Assembly: GCA_003263775.1 (NCBI GenBank)
Contig: JYJJ01000003.1
Location: forward strand, 37,204 to 101,203
Direction of reading: 5' to 3'
DNA from: Vibrio maritimus
GTDB lineage: Bacteria > Pseudomonadota > Gammaproteobacteria > Enterobacterales > Vibrionaceae
DNA length: 64,000 nucleotides
Shown here: positions 54,144 to 62,856 of the stretch, in pieces
Layout: each line of letters begins with the position of its first letter
Position numbering within the stretch: position 1 is the first letter of the stretch
The notes under the pieces: generated by a model
The model's input: the letters and a program-made list of their open reading frames with translations, nothing else
What the model was told of the DNA's origin: nothing
Databases searched by the model: none
Position numbers and translations under genes: made by a program

Positions 54144-55055
54144 ATGGTAGAACTATTCTTGTTCGCAACCGCAATGGGTCTGATTTGCGCTATTCCTAAG
54201 TTATTTGGAATGGTGGTCTCAACGCTAATTGCAAGTGCAGGTGAATGGCTAAGAGGCATCGGTAAAGTACTTTCATTTCTGAAAGGTTTCATCGTGTGGC
54301 TTATCTTATCACCAGTTCGCTTCACTAGTGACCTTAGTAAAGCGATTAGCTTGTGGGTTGGTTCTTTTTCAAAAGGCTATTCAGAAACTTCTGCTAGTCG
54401 AAAGAAAAAAGCTCATTTCAATAACGTAATGAGGGAGAAGAAGAACGCGAGAACCAACACAAGGAAGGCGAGAAGTATGCCATCTAATGATGAACTACTA
54501 TATCGCTCGCTCGCTGAGATCAAAACCCTTCGAGAGCAGCACCAGGAGAACTCAAGTGCTATTGAACGGTTTAGAGCCGAGCAAGTGCGTGACCTGGAAA
54601 TGATGAAGCCGGCATGTGTACGTATGGGAATATTTCAGACAGACGGAAACGGGCAAATGATTCGTGATGAACATGGCAGTCCCGTAAAAGTCACGGTTGA
54701 ACAGATGTTTGATCAAATGAAATCAAAACCCTCGGTACAACCTGTAGACAATCAATCTAACAATGAAGCTACTGTTAAGGTAGTTTCACAGGTAGATAGC
54801 GTTCCAGCCAACATGCCATCGTACGCCGAGTTACGTGATGGGGAGGCTAGTTTTCAAAGTGCACCCGAAACTATGCCGGAGCAAGGTGTAGTAGCGGTTG
54901 GGCACAATGAGAACGTTCAAGATGATGTTGTGGTTGTTCCGGTACTAGAAGGTGTACCACAAGCAATGACAGCTGATCCAGAAGACATCAGACAACCCAG
55001 TGGTAAAACACCCACGATCGTCAATGATGTTCCAAACTTAGCTGCGGTAATCTAA
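54144..55055 (+). CDS. Membrane-anchored coiled-coil protein, 303 aa
   Basis: Hydrophobic N-terminal region (residues 3-60: VELFLFATAMGLICAIP..., FIVWLILSPVRF), then a basic segment (SRKKKAHFNNVMREKKNAR), a short coiled coil (LLYRSLAEIKTLREQHQENS) and a long disordered acidic tail. No family recognised. It directly precedes ssb with its own elaborate leader; may tether a DNA-processing complex to the membrane, by inference only. Confidence 0.52.
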   Translation: MVELFLFATAMGLICAIPKLFGMVVSTLIASAGEWLRGIGKVLSFLKGFIVWLILSPVRFTSDLSKAISLWVGSFSKGYSETSASRKKKAHFNNVMREKKNARTNTRKARSMPSNDELLYRSLAEIKTLREQHQENSSAIERFRAEQVRDLEMMKPACVRMGIFQTDGNGQMIRDEHGSPVKVTVEQMFDQMKSKPSVQPVDNQSNNEATVKVVSQVDSVPANMPSYAELRDGEASFQSAPETMPEQGVVAVGHNENVQDDVVVVPVLEGVPQAMTADPEDIRQPSGKTPTIVNDVPNLAAVI

Positions 55056-55060
55056 ATCAA

Positions 55061-55082
55061 TGGGCACCTTCGAAGGTGCCCA
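55061..55082. terminator. 22-bp perfect palindrome
   Basis: TGGGCACCTTCGAAGGTGCC plus CA: a perfect palindrome at 55061-55082 between the membrane gene and ssb; as RNA it forms a TTCG-capped stem. Confidence 0.65.
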
Positions 55083-55084
55083 CA

Positions 55085-55096
55085 ATCCGAAAGGGT
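55085..55096 (+). promoter_or_regulatory. GNRA hairpin leader (ATCC-GAAA-GGGT)
   Basis: Followed by TCAAACGGGAGACAAATC and the ssb ATG at 55115. Confidence 0.62.
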
Positions 55097-55114
55097 TCAA
55101 ACGGGAGACAAATC

Positions 55115-55633
55115 ATGAACGAGTATTCAATTTTAGGTGTTATCGGCCACGAACCGAAAGTGATTCCATTGGGCAACAATAGTATAAAAGTTGTATTAAA
55201 GGTGGTCACAGAAGAGACATGGCGAGATAAGAGCACAGGAGAAATGAGAAACCACTCTGACTGGCACGAGGTCGAAGTTTATGGCCCAAAAGCCACGTAT
55301 CTCCAGAGCTATGCACAAAAAGGGGATTGGGTGCGAATCAAAGGTAAAGCAGCATACCACCAATGGAAGGTCAACGGTACCGAGCAAATGGCAAGTAAAC
55401 GCATACTCGAAGTCAACAACTACGAGCATGTCGTGAAGCTAAATCCATGCGGAAGTAGGCGACCAAAATCAGAGGGACAAAAAGCTGCTAGTCCATCGAG
55501 TAACAAAACCGCATCGTATTCTCCGAAGCCACAACCGGCACAGAGAACGGTTCAACAACCCCCAAATGTACCAGTTCAACCAACGCAATCTGTTCCTCAG
55601 ATTGTCAGTTGGAAGGAAGATAGACCTTTCTAA
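55115..55633 (+). CDS. ssb: Single-stranded DNA-binding protein
   Basis: 172 aa. OB fold with the usual order: ILGVIGHEPKV, the WRDKSTGEMRNHSDWHEVEVYG strand pair, YAQKGDWVRIKGKAAYHQW, then a Pro/Gln-rich linker and C-terminal tail WKEDRPF, a variant of the acidic DDIPF tip that recruits partners. The start differs from chromosomal Ssb (no MASRGVNKVI). It protects single strands during transfer and supports Bet recombination. GNRA leader upstream. Confidence 0.85.
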   Translation: MNEYSILGVIGHEPKVIPLGNNSIKVVLKVVTEETWRDKSTGEMRNHSDWHEVEVYGPKATYLQSYAQKGDWVRIKGKAAYHQWKVNGTEQMASKRILEVNNYEHVVKLNPCGSRRPKSEGQKAASPSSNKTASYSPKPQPAQRTVQQPPNVPVQPTQSVPQIVSWKEDRPF

Positions 55634-55646
55634 ACTGTTACAACAA

Positions 55647-55665
55647 GAGAGAGCTTGGCTCTCTC
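55647..55665 (+). terminator. Hairpin after ssb
   Basis: GAGAGAGC (55647-55654), loop TTG, GCTCTCTC (55658-55665). Confidence 0.62.
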
Positions 55666-55671
55666 GTTAAA

Positions 55672-55683
55672 CCTCGCAAGGGG
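55672..55683 (+). promoter_or_regulatory. GNRA hairpin leader (CCTC-GCAA-GGGG)
   Basis: Followed by TAGTCACTGGAGACAAATAC and ATG 55704. Confidence 0.6.
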
Positions 55684-55703
55684 TAGTCACTGGAGACAAA
55701 TAC

Positions 55704-56033
55704 ATGTTACAACAAAGCAAACGCTCAAGAATCGAGCTGAACTTAAACGGGCCAGAAGGGAACGTGTTTGTGCTTATTAAGACAGGCATGGATCTTGGTT
55801 TTCGAATGGGGATGGATCGAAAGGAAGTCGAGGCATCGCTAAAAGGCGAACAGTCACGCCTTCAATGGTCCTACGAGCACACTGTGGCTATGTTCGAACA
55901 TCATTTTGGTGACTTCTACGACATTCACGGCAACCCTGAACTCCTGGAATCGGTTCACCATTGTTTAGAAGCCATTCGTAGTGAAGTGAAGCAACGTACT
56001 TGTTTAAATGAAGCAATTTCGATTGTGTTATAA
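55704..56033 (+). CDS. Hypothetical protein, 109 aa
   Basis: Soluble, charged, helical protein (EVEASLKGEQSRLQWSYEH, VHHCLEAIRSEVKQRT). Last gene of the ssb unit with a full leader and a terminator after it. No family recognised. Confidence 0.55.
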   Translation: MLQQSKRSRIELNLNGPEGNVFVLIKTGMDLGFRMGMDRKEVEASLKGEQSRLQWSYEHTVAMFEHHFGDFYDIHGNPELLESVHHCLEAIRSEVKQRTCLNEAISIVL

Positions 56034-56039
56034 AACTGA

Positions 56040-56075
56040 AAGCTACCTCTTTTTGGGTGGCTTTTTGCTTTTTTA
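56040..56075 (+). terminator. Rho-independent terminator
   Basis: AAGCTACC (56040-56047) pairs with GGTGGCTT (56056-56063), followed by a T-rich tract TTTGCTTTTTT. Confidence 0.75.
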
Positions 56076-56785
56076 TAAAACTCCAACATCCCACCTAAAA
56101 ACATGGTGACAAAACATCCCACTCGAGACTATAATCTGTTCTACTCCTTTACGGTAGCCGTAGAGTCAAACACTTCCCGGTCGCAACGACACCTCAAAAA
56201 TTGATGTAACACTCAGTAAGCACCCTCAAATACAAAGCATTATTTGCCTGTTTAGCTTAGCTATACAAAAGTACATATATGTCCACACTGCATTGAACAC
56301 CAACGTCGCTGAAACTCCGAAGATAGAATGTGGATACAAGCGCGCTGAGGGCATGGTGCACCTGATTTACTCTCTTTTTTCATCTCCATTCAATCTCACA
56401 TTTAATCTCAATATCAAGGGCGAGCGAAATAGGGCGAAATTCAAGCGAGCGTAGAAGGATGGGGGCTCACGCAATGCTGAAGCGCGGTTAAGGTCGTGCA
56501 GTGAATGTGGACATATATGCATTTTTGTTACGTGCTTTGCATTTTTACATTTCTCAAACTAATTTCCTGCTCAATAAATGGACATCGATTTTATAGATGC
56601 TTACTATCGACTGGTATGAGGAGATTTTTTGAGAACTAAATCACTCAACAGGTTGCACTATTCACCACTCTTATAACACGAGCTCAAAGCTCACATTTAC
56701 TCTAATTGTTAGTTGGTCATCATTGGTGACTATTTCCTGCCTTTAACCGGCGGTTGGCTTAAATAAATCAGAATTGGCAACAAAT
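56076..56785. other. Long non-coding region, candidate origin or transfer site
   Basis: About 700 bp with no credible gene. It holds a TACGG-TAG-CCGTA hairpin near 56151, a CTGAGGGCAT box (56345-56354), and a 14-bp inverted repeat CATATATGTCCACA (56274-56287) / TGTGGACATATATG (56506-56519). Position before the sigma-like gene and near the relaxase makes it a candidate oriT or regulatory hub; not proven. Confidence 0.45.
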
Positions 56786-57475
56786 ATGGACATCACATAC
56801 GAAATAGGATTTGAAGATCTCAAGAAACACTTAGATGGTTACATTCGAAGAACCGCACGGAGTTTGTCACATGGCAAAACCGTCATCGATTCCGATGATC
56901 TCATTCAAGAATCCTACGAAAAACTTTTTGAGATACTCCCCACTATAAACGCTCGGGGTTTTAGTGAGTCTGAGAGCATTGCGTACGCGACTCAATGCAT
57001 CAAGAATCAAATGAAGCGTGCGATCCGTATCGAGTGTGTTATCTCGGGCGGTAGCGGTATGAACGCAGCTTTCGAGCAACGTCAGAAGGCCGCTCCTTCT
57101 ATTCAAAATTACATCCATGAGCGCCTTGACCGTCTTGGTGTAACCGTAAATAGAGAAGCACCCAAACGCCCGATTCGACTCTCACTCGATGCTGAACTAG
57201 AAGAAACGCTCTGTGTGTCTGACAGTGCACTACAGGTTGATGAAATTGCCTGTCAGCTCCGAATCATGGAAAAGCTATCAAGCAACGAAAAATTTTTCAA
57301 TCAAGACGCAACCCGCGCTCTCATGGTGAGATACTTTCAAGACCTGAGTAATAAAGAGATCATCGAAGAGCTGGACTCCAGTGCTTCCGAAGTGCGCCGG
57401 ATGTTGAGCCAAGGCCTTCAAGACTACCGTGACGTTTTAAGCGAATACGGCATCGAGGTTGACGACGTTTTCTAA
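56786..57475 (+). CDS. Sigma-70-family-like protein
   Basis: 229 aa from ATG 56786 (TTG 56774 also in frame). Residues near 35-60 resemble sigma region 2 (IDSDDLIQESYEKLFEILP) with IAYATQCIKNQMKRAIR after it; the C-terminal part has a region-4-like pattern (ATRALMVRYFQDLSNKEIIEELDSS then EVRRMLSQGL). An alternative sigma factor or regulator on a conjugative element could switch transfer or array genes. Divergent, so some doubt remains. Confidence 0.62.
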   Translation: MDITYEIGFEDLKKHLDGYIRRTARSLSHGKTVIDSDDLIQESYEKLFEILPTINARGFSESESIAYATQCIKNQMKRAIRIECVISGGSGMNAAFEQRQKAAPSIQNYIHERLDRLGVTVNREAPKRPIRLSLDAELEETLCVSDSALQVDEIACQLRIMEKLSSNEKFFNQDATRALMVRYFQDLSNKEIIEELDSSASEVRRMLSQGLQDYRDVLSEYGIEVDDVF

Positions 57476-57574
57476 TAACTCAACTTTTGCCAGTTTCTGT
57501 GCCAAGGCTCAGCAATTGATCCTTGGCTCAATTGCGTTCATAATCACTGTGTTTATATACATGACTATGACGCT

Positions 57575-57994
57575 ATGCCTTCGATTCGCATCCGATACAA
57601 TTTCAATACAGTCACCCTCAACGAAAGAGGCGTTCAAGACGGTCACAAAAGTTTGTGTGGCTCCACAGTCGAAGTAATTCGAAGTAACGGGACAACCGAG
57701 CGATACGATTTCAAAGGCTTTCGCAACTATGATGATTATCGAAACACATTGATACCAACTCAGTTTTGTAAAGTTTGGAACGTGCAAGTATTCTATGCTG
57801 ATGACTACGGGAAAGCTGATTTTCTGGATGCAAGCGACTATTGTATAGGCGTTTACGAGGCTCACGAGAATTCGGTCTATCTCTTACTAGAAGACGGCAA
57901 GTTAATGTCACGTCACGCTACCAAAATCCCACAAAACAGTGTCAAACGAACACACGACAACGTGGTTTCTTTGAAGGGGAGCCAGTCCCATTAA
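57575..57994 (+). CDS. Hypothetical protein, 139 aa
   Basis: Beta-rich soluble protein (PSIRIRYNFNTVTLNE, VEVIRSNGTTERYDFKGF, VYLLLEDGKLMSRHATKIP). No strong ribosome site; ATGACTATGACGCT precedes the start. Not recognised. Confidence 0.48.
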   Translation: MPSIRIRYNFNTVTLNERGVQDGHKSLCGSTVEVIRSNGTTERYDFKGFRNYDDYRNTLIPTQFCKVWNVQVFYADDYGKADFLDASDYCIGVYEAHENSVYLLLEDGKLMSRHATKIPQNSVKRTHDNVVSLKGSQSH

Positions 57995-58285
57995 AAATCA
58001 AATATACTTGCCAAAACAGCCAGTATGAGTCTTTATTCCTCTCCCACAGGAAGTACGAAGAAAAGCGCATCGCGCCATCCAAACGTGGCATCGAGCTAAC
58101 CCTGCGCGAAAACGGCAATTTTGGACGGCCTAAAGGGTCTACGATCAGCACGGATGACTATCTGGAAAAAACACACCGACATTGTCCATTGCTTAGAGAG
58201 GGGCCACTCTATTAATCAGACCGCCAAAATGACGTGCAAGAGCCGTTCAACAGTAAAACGCGTTAAAGCAGCCCTAAATGGCTAG
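57841..58285 (+). pseudogene. Serine-recombinase C-terminal/HTH remnant (frameshifted)
   Basis: The C-terminal part is like the Hin/resolvase HTH: IELTLRENGNFGRPKGS, and after removing one A from a six-A run (58166-58171) DDYLEKHTDIVHCLERGHS then INQTAKMTCKSRSTVKRVKA to a stop at 58285. The catalytic serine domain is missing, so this is a remnant or a small stand-alone HTH protein. The true start is unclear; 57841 is only the open limit. Confidence 0.55.
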
Positions 58286-58288
58286 CCA

Positions 58289-60719
58289 TTATGTCAGTTT
58301 CAAAGTAGGATAATTTGGAATAGCTTCCTCATTTATGTACATCCTGACTGCCAGCAAGATCCCTTCAAGCACCTCCCCAGAGCTAGTATCAATCATTTGT
58401 GTGTATGGGGTATCAGGGGAACGAGCAAGTGTAAAGCTGTTAGAAGCCAAGACTTGTTCAAGCTTAGAGGCTATTTCATCACCAAACTTATCAAACAAGC
58501 CGGGGGAGACCATGTAAAGGCCGTGCTGCGTCATAAAAATGTCTGCACCTTCACGGTTAACCTTTAATACTTCTTTTTCAACAAGATTGCTCAAATAGGG
58601 TAGCCATTCTGTGACCATTGAATTGGTGAACACTTCGCTCTTAGGTTGATCATTACCAATAGCTTTAAGCCACGAAGGATTATTAAACAAACGGATTGGC
58701 CTTGAACGCTTAGCAAGTTCATCCGCAGAAACGGTGATTTTCGTTGGCCAATCAACGATTTTCGCTTCCTCGAATGGCTGCGATACCACCACTGACGGTT
58801 CCGTATCCTCTGGCATTTTACACACCGCTACCTTGCCACCAGCACTTTTATCCTTGTCGTTCTGAGGGGAGCAACAACCTTACGCTTACCTTGTGACTTA
58901 GGTTTTGCTTTCGAGCCGGACAAACCTAAAGCAATGTGAGCACCTTTCTGAGCTAGACTAGAAAACCCTTGGTCGCCATCACTATTGCTTCTTTTTTTAT
59001 CCTTCTGAGAGCTTTGGGGTTTACTACTCGTGGGACTCGCTGTTTTTGGGTCTCGAGGACTCACCTTGCGTTTTCCACTGTTATTTGGCACTGTCGTAGT
59101 TGAGGACTTCTCTGTAGAGGTTTTTGTGTTTCGACTGTCTTTGGATTGCTCACCTACTACCTTGCCTCGACGTTGCTGTTGGCGTTTCGGTTCAGTACTC
59201 GCTTGAGTATCCTGTGATTCAGCGGTGGCGACTTTTTGTGGCAATGCCGGCTCTTCGTCATTAACTGGCTCAATTTCAGCCGAAGGCTCACCACTCTCAC
59301 TTTTATTCACTTCTTCGCCATATAAGCGTTGATAAATATCTGGATAGCTTGATGACTTAAACTCACCTAAAGTTTCGTCTAGACTTCTTGCACCCAGCGT
59401 AAAGTCTACCCCAACGTCTTTTAAGTCAGGAATCGAAATTTCAGGAAATCTATCGATACTGAACACTAGGTAACTAAGCTCTCTGGGTTTATTGTTGTTG
59501 CGCGTAGAAGAAAATGTTGCCCACCAAAGCGTGTCACCACTTGGCGCCCTCATTGTAAGTTCATTATCTGATAGAAGTGTATATACGTTCTGATCAGCTG
59601 GCAGTCTCACGTTCCTGGCCTTTAGTATTTTTGAAATAACAGGAAGAACAGATTTTGGTGAAACAAACACCAGATCACCATAACGCTCGATAGAACTGAA
59701 TTTACCCATTGCGGATTTGTTATATGCCAAGTTAAACCCATCAGGGTCACTCAGTACTTCTCGGAAGCCTTCTCGGTATGCTTCGTGTATTGGTAGGTTA
59801 GGGTCAGACAAATCAACATAATTGCCATTGTTTCGAGCGTTGATTTTCTTCATTGATTGATTGGTAGAATACTGGTCGGCGGCACTAACGCATTTTCCAA
59901 CATCAGAACCCTGACCATAATCGGAAGCAATCGTATGGATGAAGTGTAGCCAGATTTCTGGACAATACTGATCACTAAACAAGTAAATCCAGTCTAAACC
60001 AGCAGCTGGCATTACGTCTTGTACAACACTAGATGCAAAGAGTTCGTGAGAGTTCTTGTTATAGATGTTTAAGCCATCTTTATTCTGATTTCGCACCACC
60101 TTGTACTCAACCAATGCATTTTCTGGTGGGTGCTCACGATATAATGGACTCCAATACAACCACCCATCAGGGTCCGAGTAATTACTACTATCGTCACGAA
60201 TATACCAACGCATATCCGTGTGGAGTTTTGCCGCATCGTGCAGCAGGCCGGCCCCAAAACAACAATACATGAATACCCGCTCTATCCATTGAATCGTTTC
60301 CGGTTCACGATCGGGCATGTAAACGCATCCCTGTGACCGCTGCATAGCATACATGGCCACCTCCAACGAGTGCTCAATCAAACCATAATCATGCTATGGT
60401 GATGACGCGCCGACGCGGGCACATCCTGACATAAAACCGCCAGTCTGTTTATCGCTGGTTGATAGTACCGCTCCCAATGACTGTCGTGCAGCCCAGCAAG
60501 CTCTTTTATCTCTCTTACTAAATACTGACATCGTTCACTGGAAAGAATCGTTTCTGCAGATCGAAAAAACCTCTCGGGAATTATCCTCGGCTCATCAGGT
60601 ACCAAGCCCTCATTCTCTGACTCTCGTTCATTAACGCTAACACTACCTAATTGGTGACTATTTTCATCAACCTTTGGCTCAGATTTTCGAAGAGGCCATA
60701 AACTAAATTTTAGAAACAT
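58289..60719 (-). pseudogene. traI: MobH-family relaxase, TraI_2-like with HD motif (two frameshifts)
   Basis: Three minus-strand frames (60719-60378, 60381-58828, 58825-58289) are parts of one TraI_2 relaxase of about 810 aa. N-terminal part ends DVPASARHHHSMIM; one missing C (plus strand 60383-60384) restores MIMGLIEHSLEVAM, followed by the HD box (CFGAGLLHDAAKLHTDMRWY). The middle is a long Lys/Ser-rich linker; a second missing G (plus strand 58866-58869) joins the C-terminal TraI_2_C domain (WLPYLSNLVEKEVLKV, GADIFMTQHGLYMVSPGLF). It nicks oriT and pilots the strand. MobH enzymes typically pair with MPF-G or MPF-F systems. Confidence 0.84.
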
Positions 60720-60760
60720 TTATATCAACCTATTTACAAGCAGTGGAGAGGATTAATTGA

Positions 60761-61033
60761 ATGGAGCTTACAGAGAAGCAAAGCGAGTTCATCAAGGCAA
60801 TAGGGACTAAAGCCCAACTAAAGCGTGTCCTAAGAGGATTGCCTGATAAGGAGTTCACGAAGCTATCAAATCTATTCCTAGAGGTATCGACGGAAGTTGA
60901 AAGTGAACGGAAGGAAGAAAAGGAGATTAGAGCGGCCCAATTGGGTGTATTTGGTGACCAAATTGCAAAGTGGAAGCAGGAAGGTTTAGACATTAGTTTG
61001 CTCCAAGAAATCATAAAAAAGGACGGCTGTTAG
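60761..61033 (+). CDS. Short H-NS-like protein (N-terminal domain only)
   Basis: 90 aa. LKRVLRGLPDKEFTKLSNLF, then EVSTEVESERKEEKEIRAAQ and QIAKWKQEGLDISLLQEI follow the H-NS oligomerisation pattern, but no C-terminal DNA-binding AT-hook-like loop. Such truncated forms (H-NST type) can interfere with host H-NS. GAGAGGATTAATTGA precedes ATG; divergent from the relaxase with a 40-bp gap, so a shared promoter region. Assignment by pattern. Confidence 0.45.
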   Translation: MELTEKQSEFIKAIGTKAQLKRVLRGLPDKEFTKLSNLFLEVSTEVESERKEEKEIRAAQLGVFGDQIAKWKQEGLDISLLQEIIKKDGC

Positions 61034-61056
61034 TCCTAGTGTACGGCCGTTTTTTG
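61023..61056 (+). terminator. Rho-independent terminator
   Basis: ACGGC (61023-61027) pairs with GCCGT (61046-61050) followed by T6; the stem begins in the last codons of the H-NS-like gene. Confidence 0.62.
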
Positions 61057-61113
61057 AAGCCAAACACAATTAAGCCGCAAGAGCTCAATTTCTCAACGGA
61101 ACAGGTACGCTAG

Positions 61114-61833
61114 ATGAATAAAAACACAGATGCTGTCGAGTACATAAATAACCTACGGTTCGCCAAAAACCCACTGGCGATACCACATTCATTAAACGAG
61201 CGATATGCAAAAAACTGTCGTACGTATATGAAGACTATTACTCAAGCGACGAAAAGAAGCCTAATACAACCGTTCAGCTCCTATAGTGAGCTTCGGAGTT
61301 TCGCTTCATATGTCAGAACCAACAACAGCTTGAACTTACTAACGAATACAATTGGAGAGGCTGGCATCAGTTACGCCTCTCAATTGCGTATCTTGGAACA
61401 CGCCAATTCCATCGTCACTGAAAGTGAATTCATGAATGGCTTACTTGTATTTCCAATAGAGCCACAAGAACCGCTTAATGAAGGTGAGTTTATAAATCGT
61501 CTGGCATCTCATATCAGCCTGCTCCAAATGCTATGCATCCACAGCGTCTCTGCACTGAAAGCAATCGTGACCTCAAGCTACTTAAAAACCATCGAACAGA
61601 CTGCTGAAAAACACAATCTGTATCTAGACATAACAGATGACGTCAACTGCAACTACCTCAATCTTATACGCTGCATCGTCATCTCATCACTTGAAAAAAT
61701 TAGCCCAGATTGCGAGATGAATGACCTTGCTGAACAGTTCCGAGCACAACCTGAAGATTTGCTTTTGATAGAGGCTCTGGTCTCGCCAATCGTCGCGAGA
61801 GCGAATCTTTTAACCAAGGCGGCACTGCTATGA
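61114..61833 (+). CDS. Hypothetical protein, 239 aa
   Basis: Helical soluble protein; first of four tightly packed genes ending in a DUF1845 protein. AACGGAACAGGTACGCTAG precedes ATG. No motif recognised. Overlaps the next gene by 4 bp (ATGA). Confidence 0.52.
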   Translation: MNKNTDAVEYINNLRFAKNPLAIPHSLNERYAKNCRTYMKTITQATKRSLIQPFSSYSELRSFASYVRTNNSLNLLTNTIGEAGISYASQLRILEHANSIVTESEFMNGLLVFPIEPQEPLNEGEFINRLASHISLLQMLCIHSVSALKAIVTSSYLKTIEQTAEKHNLYLDITDDVNCNYLNLIRCIVISSLEKISPDCEMNDLAEQFRAQPEDLLLIEALVSPIVARANLLTKAALL

Positions 61834-62141
61834 ACATTTCCACTCGAACTCAAATTGCAATGGGAAAACTCGTCAGGAACTACCTTCAGGTCACCTCTAA
61901 TACACGAAGTGCAAAGTTCTGGTCTTTACACATTGAGGGTATCAACAAACCACTCTCAGATAGCTTGCTATCGATCCAATTTGATCTCGCTAAAGTGTTC
62001 GTAGAGAGAAATGACATCAATGTAATTCTAGATGAATTACACCGCAACAATAACGGGGTGGTGCTAGAAGATATGTCCCAAACAATACGTTTCTTCGACC
62101 TCGTGGGCATCGATACAAGGAGCATAAGCAATGGCCTCTAA
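61830..62141 (+). CDS. Hypothetical protein, 103 aa
   Basis: Translationally coupled to the previous gene (ATGA). Helical (IAMGKLVRNYLQVTSNTRSAKFW, then LSIQFDLAKVFVERNDIN). Size and outline are compatible with FlhD-like or DUF2857-like plasmid regulators near DUF1845 genes, but I cannot support either by motif. Confidence 0.48.
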   Translation: MNISTRTQIAMGKLVRNYLQVTSNTRSAKFWSLHIEGINKPLSDSLLSIQFDLAKVFVERNDINVILDELHRNNNGVVLEDMSQTIRFFDLVGIDTRSISNGL

Positions 62142-62838
62142 AGCTTACACATACAGCAGCGAACTCATGGTTGAGAAAGTCAAGTATGACGCGATTATTA
62201 GTGATATATGTGCCATCAAGTCGCTATTTTTAACTAACAGCGATGACGTGGCAGATGGGCTAATGACCATGTTCCAAATTGATGAAAACGTCGCCCTAAA
62301 GATACAAAGCATGAATCTACAGCAAGCGCTCATTGAAGCGGCTTGCAACGTGAATGAGTCCGTTAAGTTTGAATCTGATGTCAAAAGCTTGCGACGACGC
62401 TGTGCAGAAAAAACAGGGCAGAAGACCATTGAGCAGTATGTAGAAAAATACGAACTACTGATCACTTGTTATGCCCTCAACTGCAGTGGAGAAACTAGGA
62501 AATCGATCCTCAAAGAGTTGGGCATTTCTAAACGAAACACCAAGAATTTTGTTGATTTGCTCTCGAAGCAGATAGACGAGATGACGATTCAATGCTCAAG
62601 GTTTCTAACTGACAAACCCGGCTCGAATATTGGTGCTGCACAACGCATGCGAAATGAAAAAGCGCGCGAGAACCTACAATCAATTACCCAATCTGCATTG
62701 GAAGGTTCCCATTATCCCCTATCAAGGTCCATCGTAGAATTTGCTTATGAAACGAGCTTACCAATTAGGCATATTCTTCCCGAGATAATAGAAGAAATTC
62801 ATCAATTAACACAAGTAACTAGTGCGCAAACCGCTTAA
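62131..62838 (+). CDS. Hypothetical protein with HTH-like segment, 235 aa
   Basis: Overlaps the previous gene by 11 bp. Helical; a stretch near residues 117-140 (SGETRKSILKELGISKRNT) looks like a helix-turn-helix, so a DNA-binding role is possible. No named family. Lies 18 bp before the DUF1845 gene. Confidence 0.5.
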   Translation: MASKAYTYSSELMVEKVKYDAIISDICAIKSLFLTNSDDVADGLMTMFQIDENVALKIQSMNLQQALIEAACNVNESVKFESDVKSLRRRCAEKTGQKTIEQYVEKYELLITCYALNCSGETRKSILKELGISKRNTKNFVDLLSKQIDEMTIQCSRFLTDKPGSNIGAAQRMRNEKARENLQSITQSALEGSHYPLSRSIVEFAYETSLPIRHILPEIIEEIHQLTQVTSAQTA

Positions 62839-62856
62839 GGTTCAGGAGACGAAACG

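Noticed and set aside
57459..57677. 72-aa ORF with a hydrophobic helix
   Set aside because: It starts at a non-ATG codon inside the sigma-like gene and overlaps the better 139-aa frame; the hydrophobic run is probably chance.
58289..60719. Three separate minus-strand genes
   Set aside because: The end of each frame and start of the next continue the same relaxase domains after restoring single bases.
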